A stretch of 64,000 nucleotides of DNA, taken from assembly GCA_910587095.1 (NCBI GenBank), contig CAJUMJ010000052.1, positions 127,744 through 191,743 of the forward strand, written 5' to 3'. Origin of the DNA: an uncultured Lachnospiraceae bacterium (lineage in GTDB: Bacteria; Bacillota; Clostridia; Lachnospirales; Lachnospiraceae). A program made the translations under genes and the position numbers. Below are positions 34,689 to 43,796 of this stretch, piece after piece (the stretch's first letter is position 1; each line of letters begins with the position of its first letter). The notes beneath the pieces were generated by a model that was given only the letters and a program-made list of their open reading frames with translations, made no database searches and had not been told where the DNA came from.

Positions 34689-35096
34689 ATGGAGAAAAAG
34701 GCAACACCCGAAAAGAGAATGGAGTTGGCCAGATACATCAGGGAAGAAAATATGGGAAACCGTCTGAGGCTCAGGCAGCGAGAAAACATTCTTTACGGAA
34801 AGGAATTCCAGACGCCGCTTCTGGATAAAGGCAAGCTATCCGAGGCGGAGTTGTACGCCGGCTATGACAGACTTCCCGATGAAACGCTGCAGGGAAGCGC
34901 CGTTGGAAGCTTTAAGTACCGAATGGTTTTGTCCGTTCTTCTGTTTGTAGGTTTTTTGCTCTGCGACACGAGGGACAGCAAAATATTCGACTATAGCACA
35001 AATGACGTTTATGAAATGATCTCGGCGGACAGCCTGCATCTATACGACGGAGGTGAAAATGCCGTGATGGAAGAGCTTATAGAAATGTTCGACTGA
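34689..35096 (+). CDS. Uncharacterised single-span membrane protein
   Basis: The 135-residue protein has a charged N-terminal half ('ATPEKRMELARYIREENMGN') and one membrane helix near residues 79-92 ('MVLSVLLFVGFLLC'). A short acidic tail outside the membrane ends in 'EELIEMFD'. I recognise no family. An AGGAAGGA site precedes ATG 34689. It stands alone between the his terminator and the promoter of the radical SAM gene, so it probably has its own promoter, which I could not place. Confidence 0.7.
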   Translation: MEKKATPEKRMELARYIREENMGNRLRLRQRENILYGKEFQTPLLDKGKLSEAELYAGYDRLPDETLQGSAVGSFKYRMVLSVLLFVGFLLCDTRDSKIFDYSTNDVYEMISADSLHLYDGGENAVMEELIEMFD

Positions 35097-35131
35097 CCAA
35101 GTCGGTTTACATATTTTGCCGAAGCATCGCT

Positions 35132-35160
35132 TTGACTTTACCGGGCAAGTAAGTTATACT
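35132..35160 (+). promoter_or_regulatory. Promoter of the TIGR03960-TIGR03936 operon
   Basis: TTGACT (35132-35137) and TATACT (35155-35160) are 17 bases apart. The -10 box touches a perfect palindrome. Confidence 0.65.
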
Positions 35161-35176
35161 GTTGTACTAGTACAAC
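35161..35176. promoter_or_regulatory. Perfect 16-bp palindrome at the transcription start (putative operator)
   Basis: GTTGTACTAGTACAAC is its own reverse complement and begins directly after the -10 box, covering the predicted start site. A repressor bound here would block RNA polymerase. It lacks a loop and a T-run, so it is not a terminator. The GT-N-AC symmetry recalls GntR-type operators, but the regulator is unknown. Confidence 0.6.
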
Positions 35177-35203
35177 GAATACAGGAAGAGTAAGGGTTAC
35201 TTT

Positions 35204-37066
35204 ATGAGAAAATTAGCGCTCGGCGATGATATTTTAATGCAGGTGGAAAAACCTGCCCGTTATATCGGAAACGAAGTCAATTCTGTCGCAAAGGACAAGA
35301 CAAATGTCAGCTTGCGCTTTGCCATGTGTTTTCCCGATGTCTATGAGATCGGTATGTCCCATCTTGGGATCCAGATTTTATACGGTATGTTTAACGAGTG
35401 GGAGGACGTATGGTGCGAGCGCGTCTATTCTCCGTGGACGGATTTGGACCGGATCATGCGAAAAGAGAATATTCCGCTGTTTTGTCTGGAATCCCAGGAG
35501 CCGGTGAAAAATATGGACTTTCTTGGGATTACGATACAGTATGAAATGTGCTACACCAATATCTTACAGGTGTTGGAGCTTTCACAAATCCCTCTTTACG
35601 CAAAAGACCGCAGTGAGTATATGCCAATCGTCATCGGGGGCGGCCCATGCGTGTCCAATCCTGAGCCCATCGCGGATTTTTTTGACCTGTTCTATATAGG
35701 AGAGGGAGAGACGAGATACAGGCAGCTTTTCGACCTGTACATCAGGAACAAGCGCGATGGCGGGACAAGGGAGGATTTTCTGAGGGGAGCCGCCAAGATT
35801 CCATGCATCTACGTCCCGCAGTTCTATGAGGAAATTTATCATGAGGACGGCACTATAGCGGGGCGGAGAAAAAAATACGAGGATATCCCCGATACCATTG
35901 TAAAAGAAATCGCGACGGATGTCAGCGAGGCGTACTATCCGCTTAAACCGGTTGTTCCTTTTATCAAGGTGACGCAGGACAGAGTGGTACTCGAAATCCA
36001 GCGTGGCTGTATCCGTGGCTGCCGGTTTTGTCAGGCGGGACAGCTCTACCGTCCGGTCAGAGAGCGGGATGTGGAGCGCCTAAAATCCTATGCCGTCGAA
36101 ATGCTGAAAAACACGGGGCATGAGGAAATTTCTTTAAGCTCCTTAAGCTCCAGCGATTATTCCCGTCTGGATGAACTGCTTGGTTTCCTGATAGAGGCAT
36201 GCCGAAAGAAGCATATTAACATATCGCTGCCGTCTCTGCGGATCGATGCCTTTTCCCTTGACGTGATGAGCAAGGTGCAGGACGTGAAAAAGAGCAGTCT
36301 GACTTTTGCGCCGGAGGCGGGGAGCCAAAGACTGCGGGACGTCATCAACAAGGGGTTGACCGAAGAAGTCATTTTGCAGGGAGCCAAGCTGGCATTCGAG
36401 GGAGGCTGGACTCGTGTGAAGCTCTATTTTATGCTGGGACTTCCAACGGAGACAAAAGAGGATATTCTCGGAATCGGAGATCTTTCCAACAAAATTGCGG
36501 CTGCTTTCTACGAGACGGTGCCGAAGGACAAGCGGGTAAACGGAAGAGTGCAGATTGTCACAAGCACTTCCTTCTTTATCCCGAAGCCTTTCACCCCCTT
36601 TCAGTGGGCGCCTATGTGCACGAAGGAGGAATTTCTGGATAAGGCGCATCTGACAAGGAAGGGCATCATGAGCCAGTTGAACCAAAAAAGCATCAAATAT
36701 AACTGGCATGAGGCGGATGTGAGCGTCTTAGAGGGGGTGCTTGCCAGAGGCGACCGCCGTGTGTCGGAAGCGATTTTAAAAGCTTATGAGAAGGGCTGTA
36801 TATTTGATTCCTGGAGCGAATCCTTTCATAATGAGCTGTGGCTTGAGAGTTTTTCTCAGTGCGGGCTGGATATCGGGTTTTACACGACGAGAGAGCGGAC
36901 TGACGACGAAATTTTCCCCTGGGATTTCCTGGACTGTGGCGTGACAAAGGAGTTTCTGTTAAGGGAGTGGAAAAAGGCGAAGACGCAGACAGTGTCGCCT
37001 AACTGTAAAGCTCAGTGTCAGGGATGCGGGGCGAATCGGTACGGCGTAGGGATCTGTTACGAATAA
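35204..37066 (+). CDS. TIGR03960-type B12-binding radical SAM protein
   Basis: The 620-residue protein has an N-terminal cobalamin-type domain ('MSHLGIQILYGMFNEWEDVWCERVY', quoted in part), then a radical SAM core with the cluster C269, C273, C276 in 'CIRGCRFC'. The end 'CQGCGANRYGVGIC' is Cys-rich. Together with the next gene it forms a conserved pair placed before an RNase E/G gene in many Clostridia. The reaction is not known to me. The start at 35204 lies about 37 bases after the predicted transcription start, with GGAAGAG and AAGGG sites in the leader. Confidence 0.9.
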   Translation: MRKLALGDDILMQVEKPARYIGNEVNSVAKDKTNVSLRFAMCFPDVYEIGMSHLGIQILYGMFNEWEDVWCERVYSPWTDLDRIMRKENIPLFCLESQEPVKNMDFLGITIQYEMCYTNILQVLELSQIPLYAKDRSEYMPIVIGGGPCVSNPEPIADFFDLFYIGEGETRYRQLFDLYIRNKRDGGTREDFLRGAAKIPCIYVPQFYEEIYHEDGTIAGRRKKYEDIPDTIVKEIATDVSEAYYPLKPVVPFIKVTQDRVVLEIQRGCIRGCRFCQAGQLYRPVRERDVERLKSYAVEMLKNTGHEEISLSSLSSSDYSRLDELLGFLIEACRKKHINISLPSLRIDAFSLDVMSKVQDVKKSSLTFAPEAGSQRLRDVINKGLTEEVILQGAKLAFEGGWTRVKLYFMLGLPTETKEDILGIGDLSNKIAAAFYETVPKDKRVNGRVQIVTSTSFFIPKPFTPFQWAPMCTKEEFLDKAHLTRKGIMSQLNQKSIKYNWHEADVSVLEGVLARGDRRVSEAILKAYEKGCIFDSWSESFHNELWLESFSQCGLDIGFYTTRERTDDEIFPWDFLDCGVTKEFLLREWKKAKTQTVSPNCKAQCQGCGANRYGVGICYE

Positions 37067-37078
37067 TGAGGAAGCGAA

Positions 37079-37795
37079 ATGAAAATCAGAATCAAATTTG
37101 CCAAATACGGCGCCATGAAATTTATCGGCCATCTTGATACGATGCGTTTTTTTCAAAAGGCCATCAGGAGAGCGGATATTGATGTCAAATATTCGGAAGG
37201 GTTCAGCCCTCACCAGATTATGTCCTTTGCGGCCCCTCTAGGCGTAGGCATCGAGAGTTATGGAGAGTACATGGATATTGAAGTGCTCTCCATAACCTCA
37301 GCGGAAAAGATAAAGCAGGCGCTTTCTCAGGTCATGGTGGAAGGGGTTGAAATCCTGGACGTATCCGTTCTGCCGGATCAGGCGAAAAACGCCATGGCGA
37401 GCGTGGCGGCCGCCAGCTATCGCCTGCAAATGAAAGATGGCGCTTTTCCCATCCCGGATCTGAAAGATAAAATCCGCGATTTTTACGGACAGGCGCACAT
37501 TCCTTACACAAAGGAAACCAAAAAGAGCGTTGTGGAGCTTGATCTGAGACAGGGAATTTACGAGATGGATGCCGACGCGGACAAGGCGATCAGTATGCTG
37601 GTATGCGCAAGCAGCAGCGGCAACATCAAACCGACCGCGGTCTTTGAAAAGTTCTGCGAGTTTGCGGGTGCGGATATTCCTTCCGCTTTATATCAGGTGA
37701 CCCGGCTGGAAACTTACACGGATCTTGCGAAGGAAGGGGAAGACCACCGTTTTATCCCTCTTGCCGAGGTCGGAAGCGGGAGCTCTTTCGGGTAG
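37079..37795 (+). CDS. TIGR03936-type radical SAM-associated protein
   Basis: The 238-residue protein ('MKIRIKFAKYGAMKFIGHLDTMRFFQKAIRR', quoted in part, 'SEGFSPHQIMSFAAPLGVGIES') is the usual partner of the TIGR03960 protein, fused to it in some species. It follows after 12 bases with a GAGGAAG site, so the two are surely co-translated. It has no catalytic motif that I can name; a substrate or RNA-binding role is a guess. Confidence 0.9.
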   Translation: MKIRIKFAKYGAMKFIGHLDTMRFFQKAIRRADIDVKYSEGFSPHQIMSFAAPLGVGIESYGEYMDIEVLSITSAEKIKQALSQVMVEGVEILDVSVLPDQAKNAMASVAAASYRLQMKDGAFPIPDLKDKIRDFYGQAHIPYTKETKKSVVELDLRQGIYEMDADADKAISMLVCASSSGNIKPTAVFEKFCEFAGADIPSALYQVTRLETYTDLAKEGEDHRFIPLAEVGSGSSFG

Positions 37796-37796
37796 C

Positions 37797-37824
37797 TTGC
37801 ATTCCTTATGTTATGTGTTATACT
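37797..37824 (+). promoter_or_regulatory. Promoter candidate for RNase E/G
   Basis: TTGCAT (37797-37802) and TATACT (37819-37824) have a 16-base spacer and lie just after the preceding stop codon. Confidence 0.4.
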
Positions 37825-37850
37825 GGAAACATATTTTGAAGGGATGGCTC

Positions 37851-39086
37851 ATGACGAACAATAAGGGAAAAATTTTGATCTTAAAACAGCGTGAGAAGCT
37901 GCTTGCGATATTGATGCGGGACAATCAGATTGTGTCAGCGCAAGTATTAAAACCGGCCGAATACGCGGTGGGCAATATTTATGTCGGCAGGATTCGGAAT
38001 ATTTCCGAAAATATAGGCGCCGCCTTTGTCGATCTGGGAGGCGGTTATCTCGCGTTTCTTCCTCTGGCAGACGCAAAGTACGCCTGCCTCACAAACAGAA
38101 GCTCAGATGCGCCTTTGAGGGCCGGAGACGAGCTTATCGTTCAGATATCCAGAGAACCTATGAAAACGAAACAGGCCGGGGTAACCACCAGGCTTTCCCT
38201 GCCCGGACAGTATGCGGTGGTAGGAATAAAGACGGGGAAAAAGAGCGATGGTGTCCAGGTTTCCTCAAAACTTGACAGAAAAATGCAGGAGCATTTCCAA
38301 AGACAGGAGTTTCTGGAAGAGATTGCAGACAGATACACATTGACCATACGGACAAATGCCGGCTTGATCTCCTCGGACGACCCTGTGGTTGCAGAGGCCC
38401 GCACTCTTGCGGACACGCTCGACCATATACAGAAGATTGCCAGGACACGTACTTGTTACAGCCGTCTGTATCAGCGCAAGCCGGACTATGTCTCTTTTGT
38501 GGAGAACGCCTACCGGAGCGAATACGACGAAGTGATCACCGATCTGCCCTGGGTTTACGACTCGCTCAAAGATTGTTGCAGCCAAAACGATATCCCGCTT
38601 CGACTCTATGAGGACGCCCTTTTGCCTCTCCACAAGCTCTATTCCGTGGAAGTGCGTATACAGGAGCTTCTCGGGAAAAAAGTATGGCTTAAGTCCGGCG
38701 GGTATCTTGTCATTGAACCAACGGAAGCTTTGGTTTCCATCGATGTCAACACCGGAAAATATGAAAACGGAAAGGACAAAGAGGAAGTCTTTTTCCGGAT
38801 CAACATGGAGGCGGCCGAAATGATTGCCAGCCAGCTTCGGGCCAGAAATCTTTCCGGCATGATTCTCGTGGATTTTATCAATTTAAAGAACCGTGAGAAA
38901 GAGACAGCCTTGTTGGAACATATGCGGCGACTCTTAAAAAGGGATCCCGTCCATGCGAACGCCCTGGATATGACAGCTCTTGGGCTGATGGAGCTGACCC
39001 GCAAAAAGGTATCGCCCTGCCTTGCGGAACAGTTGAAATGGGAAACGGCAGATGCACACATGCAACACGGAAAGGAAACGACATGA
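37851..39086 (+). CDS. RNase E/G-family ribonuclease
   Basis: The 411-residue protein holds an S1-like RNA-binding part ('AVGNIYVGRIRNISENIGAAFVDLGGG', quoted in part), the DNase I-like catalytic core ('EALVSIDVNTGKY' and 'ILVDFINLKN', with the metal-binding aspartates), and a short C-terminus. It is shorter than E. coli RNase E or G (about 490 residues for G) and lacks the zinc-link cysteine pair, so far as I can see. It acts in RNA decay or rRNA processing. ATG 37851 has AAGGGATGG before it. Its stop overlaps the NUDIX start (ATGATGA). Confidence 0.88.
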   Translation: MTNNKGKILILKQREKLLAILMRDNQIVSAQVLKPAEYAVGNIYVGRIRNISENIGAAFVDLGGGYLAFLPLADAKYACLTNRSSDAPLRAGDELIVQISREPMKTKQAGVTTRLSLPGQYAVVGIKTGKKSDGVQVSSKLDRKMQEHFQRQEFLEEIADRYTLTIRTNAGLISSDDPVVAEARTLADTLDHIQKIARTRTCYSRLYQRKPDYVSFVENAYRSEYDEVITDLPWVYDSLKDCCSQNDIPLRLYEDALLPLHKLYSVEVRIQELLGKKVWLKSGGYLVIEPTEALVSIDVNTGKYENGKDKEEVFFRINMEAAEMIASQLRARNLSGMILVDFINLKNREKETALLEHMRRLLKRDPVHANALDMTALGLMELTRKKVSPCLAEQLKWETADAHMQHGKETT

Positions 39087-39643
39087 TGAAACTGTTACAT
39101 ATGGAAAAGGTAAAGGACGGAAAATATTTGAAAAACTATGAGCTGACTTACCTGAACAAGGCGGGCAAGGAGAAGAAATATGAGATTGTAAGCCGAAGCG
39201 AGATCTCCGGCCCGGAGGCCATCGGCGGGCGCGTCAGCGGCCTGTCTATCGTTGCCTTTCATGAAGGGAAAATGTTGCTATTGCGGGAATTTCGTATGGG
39301 AGTGAACCGCTTTGTATACAATCTCTGCGCCGGCATGTTAAACGAAGGCGAGTCTTTGGAAGAGTGCATTCAGAGAGAACTGTACGAGGAGACTGGGCTC
39401 AACGTGAAAAAGATCCACACCATTTTGCCGCCGTCCTTCGCCGCGGTTGCTTTCTCGGATGTGAAAACACAGGTCGCCTTTGTGGATGTGGAAGGTGTGT
39501 TTGCCGATCACACTTCCGAAAACGAACAAATTTCCGCTGATTTCTATACGAAAGAAGAGGTGAAGGAGCTGTTGGAGACGGAAGAGTTCAGTTCCCGCGC
39601 GCAGATAGCCGCTTTCTTTTTTGCAGGGAATCCTTCATTTTAA
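39083..39643 (+). CDS. NUDIX hydrolase (ADP-ribose pyrophosphatase type)
   Basis: The 186-residue protein has a complete NUDIX box: 'GMLNEGESLEECIQRELYEE' followed by TGL, matching Gx5Ex7REUxEExGU. The N-terminal strands and the 'IGGRVSGLSIVAF' part fit ADP-ribose pyrophosphatases, which split ADP-ribose to AMP and ribose-5-phosphate. ATG 39083 overlaps the RNase stop by 4 bases and has AAAGGAAA before it, so the two are coupled. The true substrate is not settled by sequence. Confidence 0.87.
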   Translation: MMKLLHMEKVKDGKYLKNYELTYLNKAGKEKKYEIVSRSEISGPEAIGGRVSGLSIVAFHEGKMLLLREFRMGVNRFVYNLCAGMLNEGESLEECIQRELYEETGLNVKKIHTILPPSFAAVAFSDVKTQVAFVDVEGVFADHTSENEQISADFYTKEEVKELLETEEFSSRAQIAAFFFAGNPSF

Positions 39644-39725
39644 AAATATGTCAAAAACTGACCCGACAGGTCGATTTTTGTAAAATCGCCTGAATTACTA
39701 CAGAAAGGAATCCTCCGTTTCAACC

Positions 39726-40247
39726 ATGAAAAATAGGAAACGAAATCTTCTTTTGTCTTTCATCGCATTATGCAGCCTGATTCTTGCAGATCAGTACACA
39801 AAATTGCTCGCTATTGCCCATTTAAAGGGACAGTCCTCCTTTGTGATAATCAACCGGGTGCTGGAATTTTCCTATCTGGAAAACACGGGAGCGGCTTTCA
39901 GTTCTTTTATGGGAAAACAGACCTTCCTGATTGTTCTGACAACTTTGGTTACCTTGCTGCTTTTATGGAAATATCTCACCTTGCCGGAAGGGAAACATTT
40001 TGTCCCGATGCGCCTGTGTGTGCTGTTCATCCTGAGCGGGGCGTTGGGAAACCTGATCGACCGGGTAAGCAGGAATTATGTGGTGGACTTTATCTATTTC
40101 GTGCCGATCAATTTCCCCAAATTTAACGTGGCAGACATTTACATTACTGTCGGGGTCGCGGTGCTGTGTATTCTTTTGTTCTTTTACTACAAAGACGAGG
40201 AGCTGGAGACATTGTTTACAATACGTTCAAAGCACAGTCATGATTAA
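39726..40247 (+). CDS. lspA: Signal peptidase II (first of two)
   Basis: The 173-residue inner-membrane aspartyl protease removes signal peptides from prolipoproteins. The catalytic aspartates are in 'GNLIDRV' and 'FNVADIYI', and 'LENTGAAF' is the conserved loop. Four membrane helices are visible. It lies between the NUDIX gene and a hybrid kinase, away from the usual lspA-rluD context, while a second lspA at 60905-61432 has that context. The RBS is AGAAAGGA at 39702 and is rather far from ATG 39726. Confidence 0.9.
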   Translation: MKNRKRNLLLSFIALCSLILADQYTKLLAIAHLKGQSSFVIINRVLEFSYLENTGAAFSSFMGKQTFLIVLTTLVTLLLLWKYLTLPEGKHFVPMRLCVLFILSGALGNLIDRVSRNYVVDFIYFVPINFPKFNVADIYITVGVAVLCILLFFYYKDEELETLFTIRSKHSHD

Positions 40248-40281
40248 TTAATATGAAGAGTGCGGAAACATTGCCCGATAC

Positions 40282-40310
40282 TTGTTTTCAATAGATAAAA
40301 CTGATATAAT
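40282..40310 (+). promoter_or_regulatory. Promoter of the hybrid kinase gene
   Basis: TTGTTT (40282-40287) and TATAAT (40305-40310) are 17 bases apart. Confidence 0.6.
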
Positions 40311-40366
40311 AAATATAATTATACATTGGGAATGAACAATAAACTTTTGTCGGGTGGACCAAAATT

Positions 40367-43234
40367 ATGACTACCGTTTTTATAGGGCTGAGCATTTTAG
40401 GTATCAGTGTGATAGGTGTTGCATTAACGCTTTTGCTAAAGGGGGACGGATCCAGAGAGCAGAAGCTTATGCAATATTTTTTGATTGGTTCTCTTGTGCA
40501 AAATGCCGGCTATCTTTTGGAGCTGACGGCGCCCACGATGGAGGCGGCTCTGGTTTCAGTGAAAATTCAGTATCTCGGTTCACTGATTATTCCGATTACT
40601 TACTGTTATTTCATGTTTAGCTACTGTTTTGAAAAAACGCCGATAAAGCTTTTAGAGTTTATTCGGTTTATCGATTTTGTCATTCTCGGACTTGTTTTTA
40701 CATGCGATTATCACACTCTTTTTTATCGCAGCGTAGAGTGGCTGCAGACGGCGCAGGGCCATAATTATCTGAATCTGGAGTACGGTCCCGGCTACTGGCT
40801 CTTTATGGTATGCGGTACGATCATCCCCTATTCGCTCTCCCTGTTTGCTCTGATTCATGTCTGTCTCAGGAAACCGGATTATGCTGCGGATCGAAAATAT
40901 ATGCTGATCCTGTGTCTTTCCTTTCTGCCGGTAGTCATATTGTGCTCTTATGTTTTGAAGCTTTTCAGCGTATACGATCTGACTCCGTTCGTGTTGGGAA
41001 TCATTCTTTCCTGCGTTGTTATTCTGATCTGGAGCCGGAAGGTATATGATTTTGGTAGTCTGGCTTCAAGTATTTTGCTTGACAATATGAATGACGGCGT
41101 CATCGCGATAGACAATCACAAACGGATTGTCAGCTATAATCCGGCTGCCACCGCGATTTTCCAGGATCTGAATCCGGGCGCGGTCGGAAAACACATCGGG
41201 GAGTTGGCTGGATTCCCACTTTATATGCTTGACGACAATAATCGGGAAGAATTTGACTTAAACGGCCGCTTTTATCAGGGACATGTGCAGCAGATTCCTG
41301 ACAAATACGAAGGGACAAAAGGATACGTCATTCTGATTCTTGATGTGACGGAAACCAGAAATTATATCGAAGAAATCAAGCAGGTGCGTGAGCAGGCGGA
41401 GCAGGCGAACATTGCAAAGAGCGCCTTTCTTGCAAATATGTCCCACGAAATCCGCACGCCGATGAACGCGATTGTCGGTTTGAGCGATATTATTATGGAG
41501 GAGAGCATCGGCAAGAAGGTATATGGTTATGCCTGCGATATCAAATCATCCTCCCGCAACCTGTTGGCACTGATCAATGATATTCTCGACCTGTCCAAAG
41601 TGGAAGCGGGGAAGATGAATTTGGTATTGACGGAATATCATTTGAAATCGCTGGTCAACGAAGTGCTGAACATGATGGACATCGTTGCCTCCCAGCATGG
41701 TCTGATGCTGATGAGTGAATTTGATATGGAAATCCCCTGTCGTTATATGGGGGACGAAGGCAGAATCAAACAGATTCTCATCAATCTGCTCAATAACGCC
41801 CTCAAATTCACCAAGGAAGGTCATGTCAAAATATCCGTTGCGGGTATGCCGGGGGACGCCCCTGATACGGAACGGTTGATTTTCAGTATAGAAGATACCG
41901 GCTGCGGCATCCGTGAAGAGAATTTGGAAAAAATATTTGAAAATTTCCGGCAGCTCGACTCCAAACGAAGCCGGAGCGTAGAAGGTACGGGACTTGGTCT
42001 TTCCATCACGAGACATCTGGCGGAATTGATGAACGGCTCCGTCAAGGTGGAGAGCGTGTACGGCGAGGGCTCCACGTTTACGGTAGATATTTTGCAAAAG
42101 ATCGTGGACAGCAGACCTCTGTCAGATGTTCCTGAGGAGGAGATAATAAAGGAAAAGCCGCTAGAACCTTTTAAGGCAAAGAACTGCAGAGTGCTGGTGG
42201 TAGATGACAATATGATCAACAGAAAGGTTGCCAGATCGCTGTTGCAGACTTATGATCTGGAAATAACCGAAGCGGAAAGCGGCATAGAGGCAATCAAGTA
42301 TGTCAGGGGCACACTGTTTGATATCATTTTCATGGATCACATGATGCCCGGTATGGACGGCATAGAGACGGTAAGCCATATCCGCGGCGAATGCGGTGAA
42401 AACGGTGTTCTTCCGATCATTATCGCGCTGACGGCCAACGCCATGGAAGGTGTACGTGAGACTTTTCTGGCAAACGGTTTTCAGGATTTCCTTACGAAAC
42501 CCATTGACAGAAGAACCCTTCATATGGTACTTCTAAAATGGATTCCGGAAGAGAAAAAGACCCGGGGCGGCGGTTGGATTGACAGTCTGCAATCGAGCAA
42601 TAACAATCTGTCAAAGTTTCAGGATATTATCATCGAAGGAATCAATACGGACGAAGTGGCCGAACATTCATCCGCCGGCGTCGAGGAATTTAATGAACTT
42701 CTTGATCTGTATTGTCTGGACGGGAAGCGCAAACTGGAAGTTCTCCGCGATCTTTTGGAGGAAAAGGATTATAAGGCTTACGGTATAGAGGTACACGCGT
42801 TAAAGAGCGCTTCCGCCAATGTAGGCGCCATGCAGGTTTCAAACCGGGCAAGAGAGCAGGAAAACGCAGTCAAGAGGGAAGATTATACGTTTGTTGAGAG
42901 TCATGCGAAAAAACTCCTGACAGAATATGAAGAGCAGCTTACATATATTCAGGAATATCTGGACACAGGGCATAAGACGGAACACAGGAAGAAAAAAGAT
43001 AAGGAAATGCCACAGGCAAAGCTTCTGGAAGAAATACGCACAGCCTTGAGCAGTCTGGAAAATTTCAAAGCCAAAGACTGCGCCCACAAGATAGAAGAAC
43101 TGTTGGAATACCGGCTGGAAGCCGACACAGAAGAGGCGCTGTTAAAAATTCAGGAACAGCTTAAATTATATGAGGACGATACGGCGGAGCAAATGCTACG
43201 TGAGTTGATAGAACAGATGCATAAGGAGGATTAG
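40367..43234 (+). CDS. Hybrid sensor histidine kinase (7TM-PAS-HisKA-HATPase-REC-HPt)
   Basis: The 955-residue protein has seven N-terminal membrane helices of the histidine-kinase 7TM type (about 1-225), a PAS domain (about 230-330), a HisKA domain with H360 in 'NMSHEIRTPMNA', and an HATPase domain ('GTGLGLSITRHLAELM'). A receiver with D657 in 'IIFMDHMMPGMDG' and an HPt domain with H810 in 'HALKSASANVGA' follow. All phosphorelay residues are present. The last 80 residues are helical and charged. A single-domain receiver gene starts 6 bases after it, the likely final acceptor. The RBS is weak (GGGTGG). Confidence 0.92.
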   Translation: MTTVFIGLSILGISVIGVALTLLLKGDGSREQKLMQYFLIGSLVQNAGYLLELTAPTMEAALVSVKIQYLGSLIIPITYCYFMFSYCFEKTPIKLLEFIRFIDFVILGLVFTCDYHTLFYRSVEWLQTAQGHNYLNLEYGPGYWLFMVCGTIIPYSLSLFALIHVCLRKPDYAADRKYMLILCLSFLPVVILCSYVLKLFSVYDLTPFVLGIILSCVVILIWSRKVYDFGSLASSILLDNMNDGVIAIDNHKRIVSYNPAATAIFQDLNPGAVGKHIGELAGFPLYMLDDNNREEFDLNGRFYQGHVQQIPDKYEGTKGYVILILDVTETRNYIEEIKQVREQAEQANIAKSAFLANMSHEIRTPMNAIVGLSDIIMEESIGKKVYGYACDIKSSSRNLLALINDILDLSKVEAGKMNLVLTEYHLKSLVNEVLNMMDIVASQHGLMLMSEFDMEIPCRYMGDEGRIKQILINLLNNALKFTKEGHVKISVAGMPGDAPDTERLIFSIEDTGCGIREENLEKIFENFRQLDSKRSRSVEGTGLGLSITRHLAELMNGSVKVESVYGEGSTFTVDILQKIVDSRPLSDVPEEEIIKEKPLEPFKAKNCRVLVVDDNMINRKVARSLLQTYDLEITEAESGIEAIKYVRGTLFDIIFMDHMMPGMDGIETVSHIRGECGENGVLPIIIALTANAMEGVRETFLANGFQDFLTKPIDRRTLHMVLLKWIPEEKKTRGGGWIDSLQSSNNNLSKFQDIIIEGINTDEVAEHSSAGVEEFNELLDLYCLDGKRKLEVLRDLLEEKDYKAYGIEVHALKSASANVGAMQVSNRAREQENAVKREDYTFVESHAKKLLTEYEEQLTYIQEYLDTGHKTEHRKKKDKEMPQAKLLEEIRTALSSLENFKAKDCAHKIEELLEYRLEADTEEALLKIQEQLKLYEDDTAEQMLRELIEQMHKED

Positions 43235-43240
43235 AACAAG

Positions 43241-43660
43241 GTGGATGATAAAACCAAAGTGGACGAGAAGTTAACAATACTTGCCGTGGATGACAGCAGC
43301 ATCAGTCTGGCGACAATCGAACAGGAATTTAAAGGAACCTATGAAGTAGTAGCCTTAAATTCCGGCACGCGCGCGCTGCAGTACCTGAAACAGCAGCCCA
43401 AGCCGGATCTGATTTTGCTGGATATTCAAATGGCGCCAAAAGACGGCATAGAAACGCTGAGCGAAATTCGGGAAATGGAAAAGTGCGCGGAAATCCCCGT
43501 GATTATGCTCACGTCGCAGAGTGAGAAACAGACCATATTTGAAAGCTCCAAGCTCGGAATCAAGGACTATGTTCTCAAACCTTTTAAAACACAGGATTTG
43601 CATGACAGAATTGAGCGTGTTTTAAAGGCGGAAATGGAAAAAAGATTGGAAAACAGATAA
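43241..43660 (+). CDS. Stand-alone receiver-domain response regulator
   Basis: The 139-residue protein is one receiver domain with D61 in 'LILLDIQM' and the lysine in 'VLKPFK', and it has no output domain. It starts at GTG 43241, 11 bases after AGGAGG. The spacing to the hybrid kinase points to an HPt-to-REC relay. With no DNA-binding part it probably acts by protein contact, as CheY or Spo0F do. The target is unknown. Confidence 0.85.
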   Translation: MDDKTKVDEKLTILAVDDSSISLATIEQEFKGTYEVVALNSGTRALQYLKQQPKPDLILLDIQMAPKDGIETLSEIREMEKCAEIPVIMLTSQSEKQTIFESSKLGIKDYVLKPFKTQDLHDRIERVLKAEMEKRLENR

Positions 43661-43668
43661 AAATCCAA

Positions 43669-43697
43669 TTGACAAACTGGAATGATTTGTATAAAAT
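43669..43697 (+). promoter_or_regulatory. Promoter of rplU-prp-rpmA
   Basis: A consensus TTGACA (43669-43674) and TAAAAT (43692-43697) have a 17-base spacer. Confidence 0.7.
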
Positions 43698-43703
43698 AAA
43701 TGA

Positions 43704-43796
43704 GTATGCCGCATAGCGAGGTAGAAGTATGTCCGAAGGGCATCACCATAGTTAGCGAGTAAATGGGCGAAAGTCCATGAATAGGAGGTGCGCGAA
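43704..43796 (+). ncRNA. Structured 5' leader of rplU (L21 leader-like)
   Basis: The roughly 93-base leader holds two compact hairpins. ATGTCC-GAA-GGGCAT lies at 43729-43743. ATGGGC-GAAA-GTCCAT, with a GNRA-type tetraloop, ends just before the AGGAGGT site. Firmicutes L21 operons are known to carry a leader RNA thought to bind L21 for feedback. The match to that class is by place and shape; no covariance model was run. Confidence 0.55.

Noticed and set aside
35161..35176. Palindrome as a terminator of the upstream gene
   Set aside because: It has no loop and no T-run and sits at the +1 region of a good promoter.
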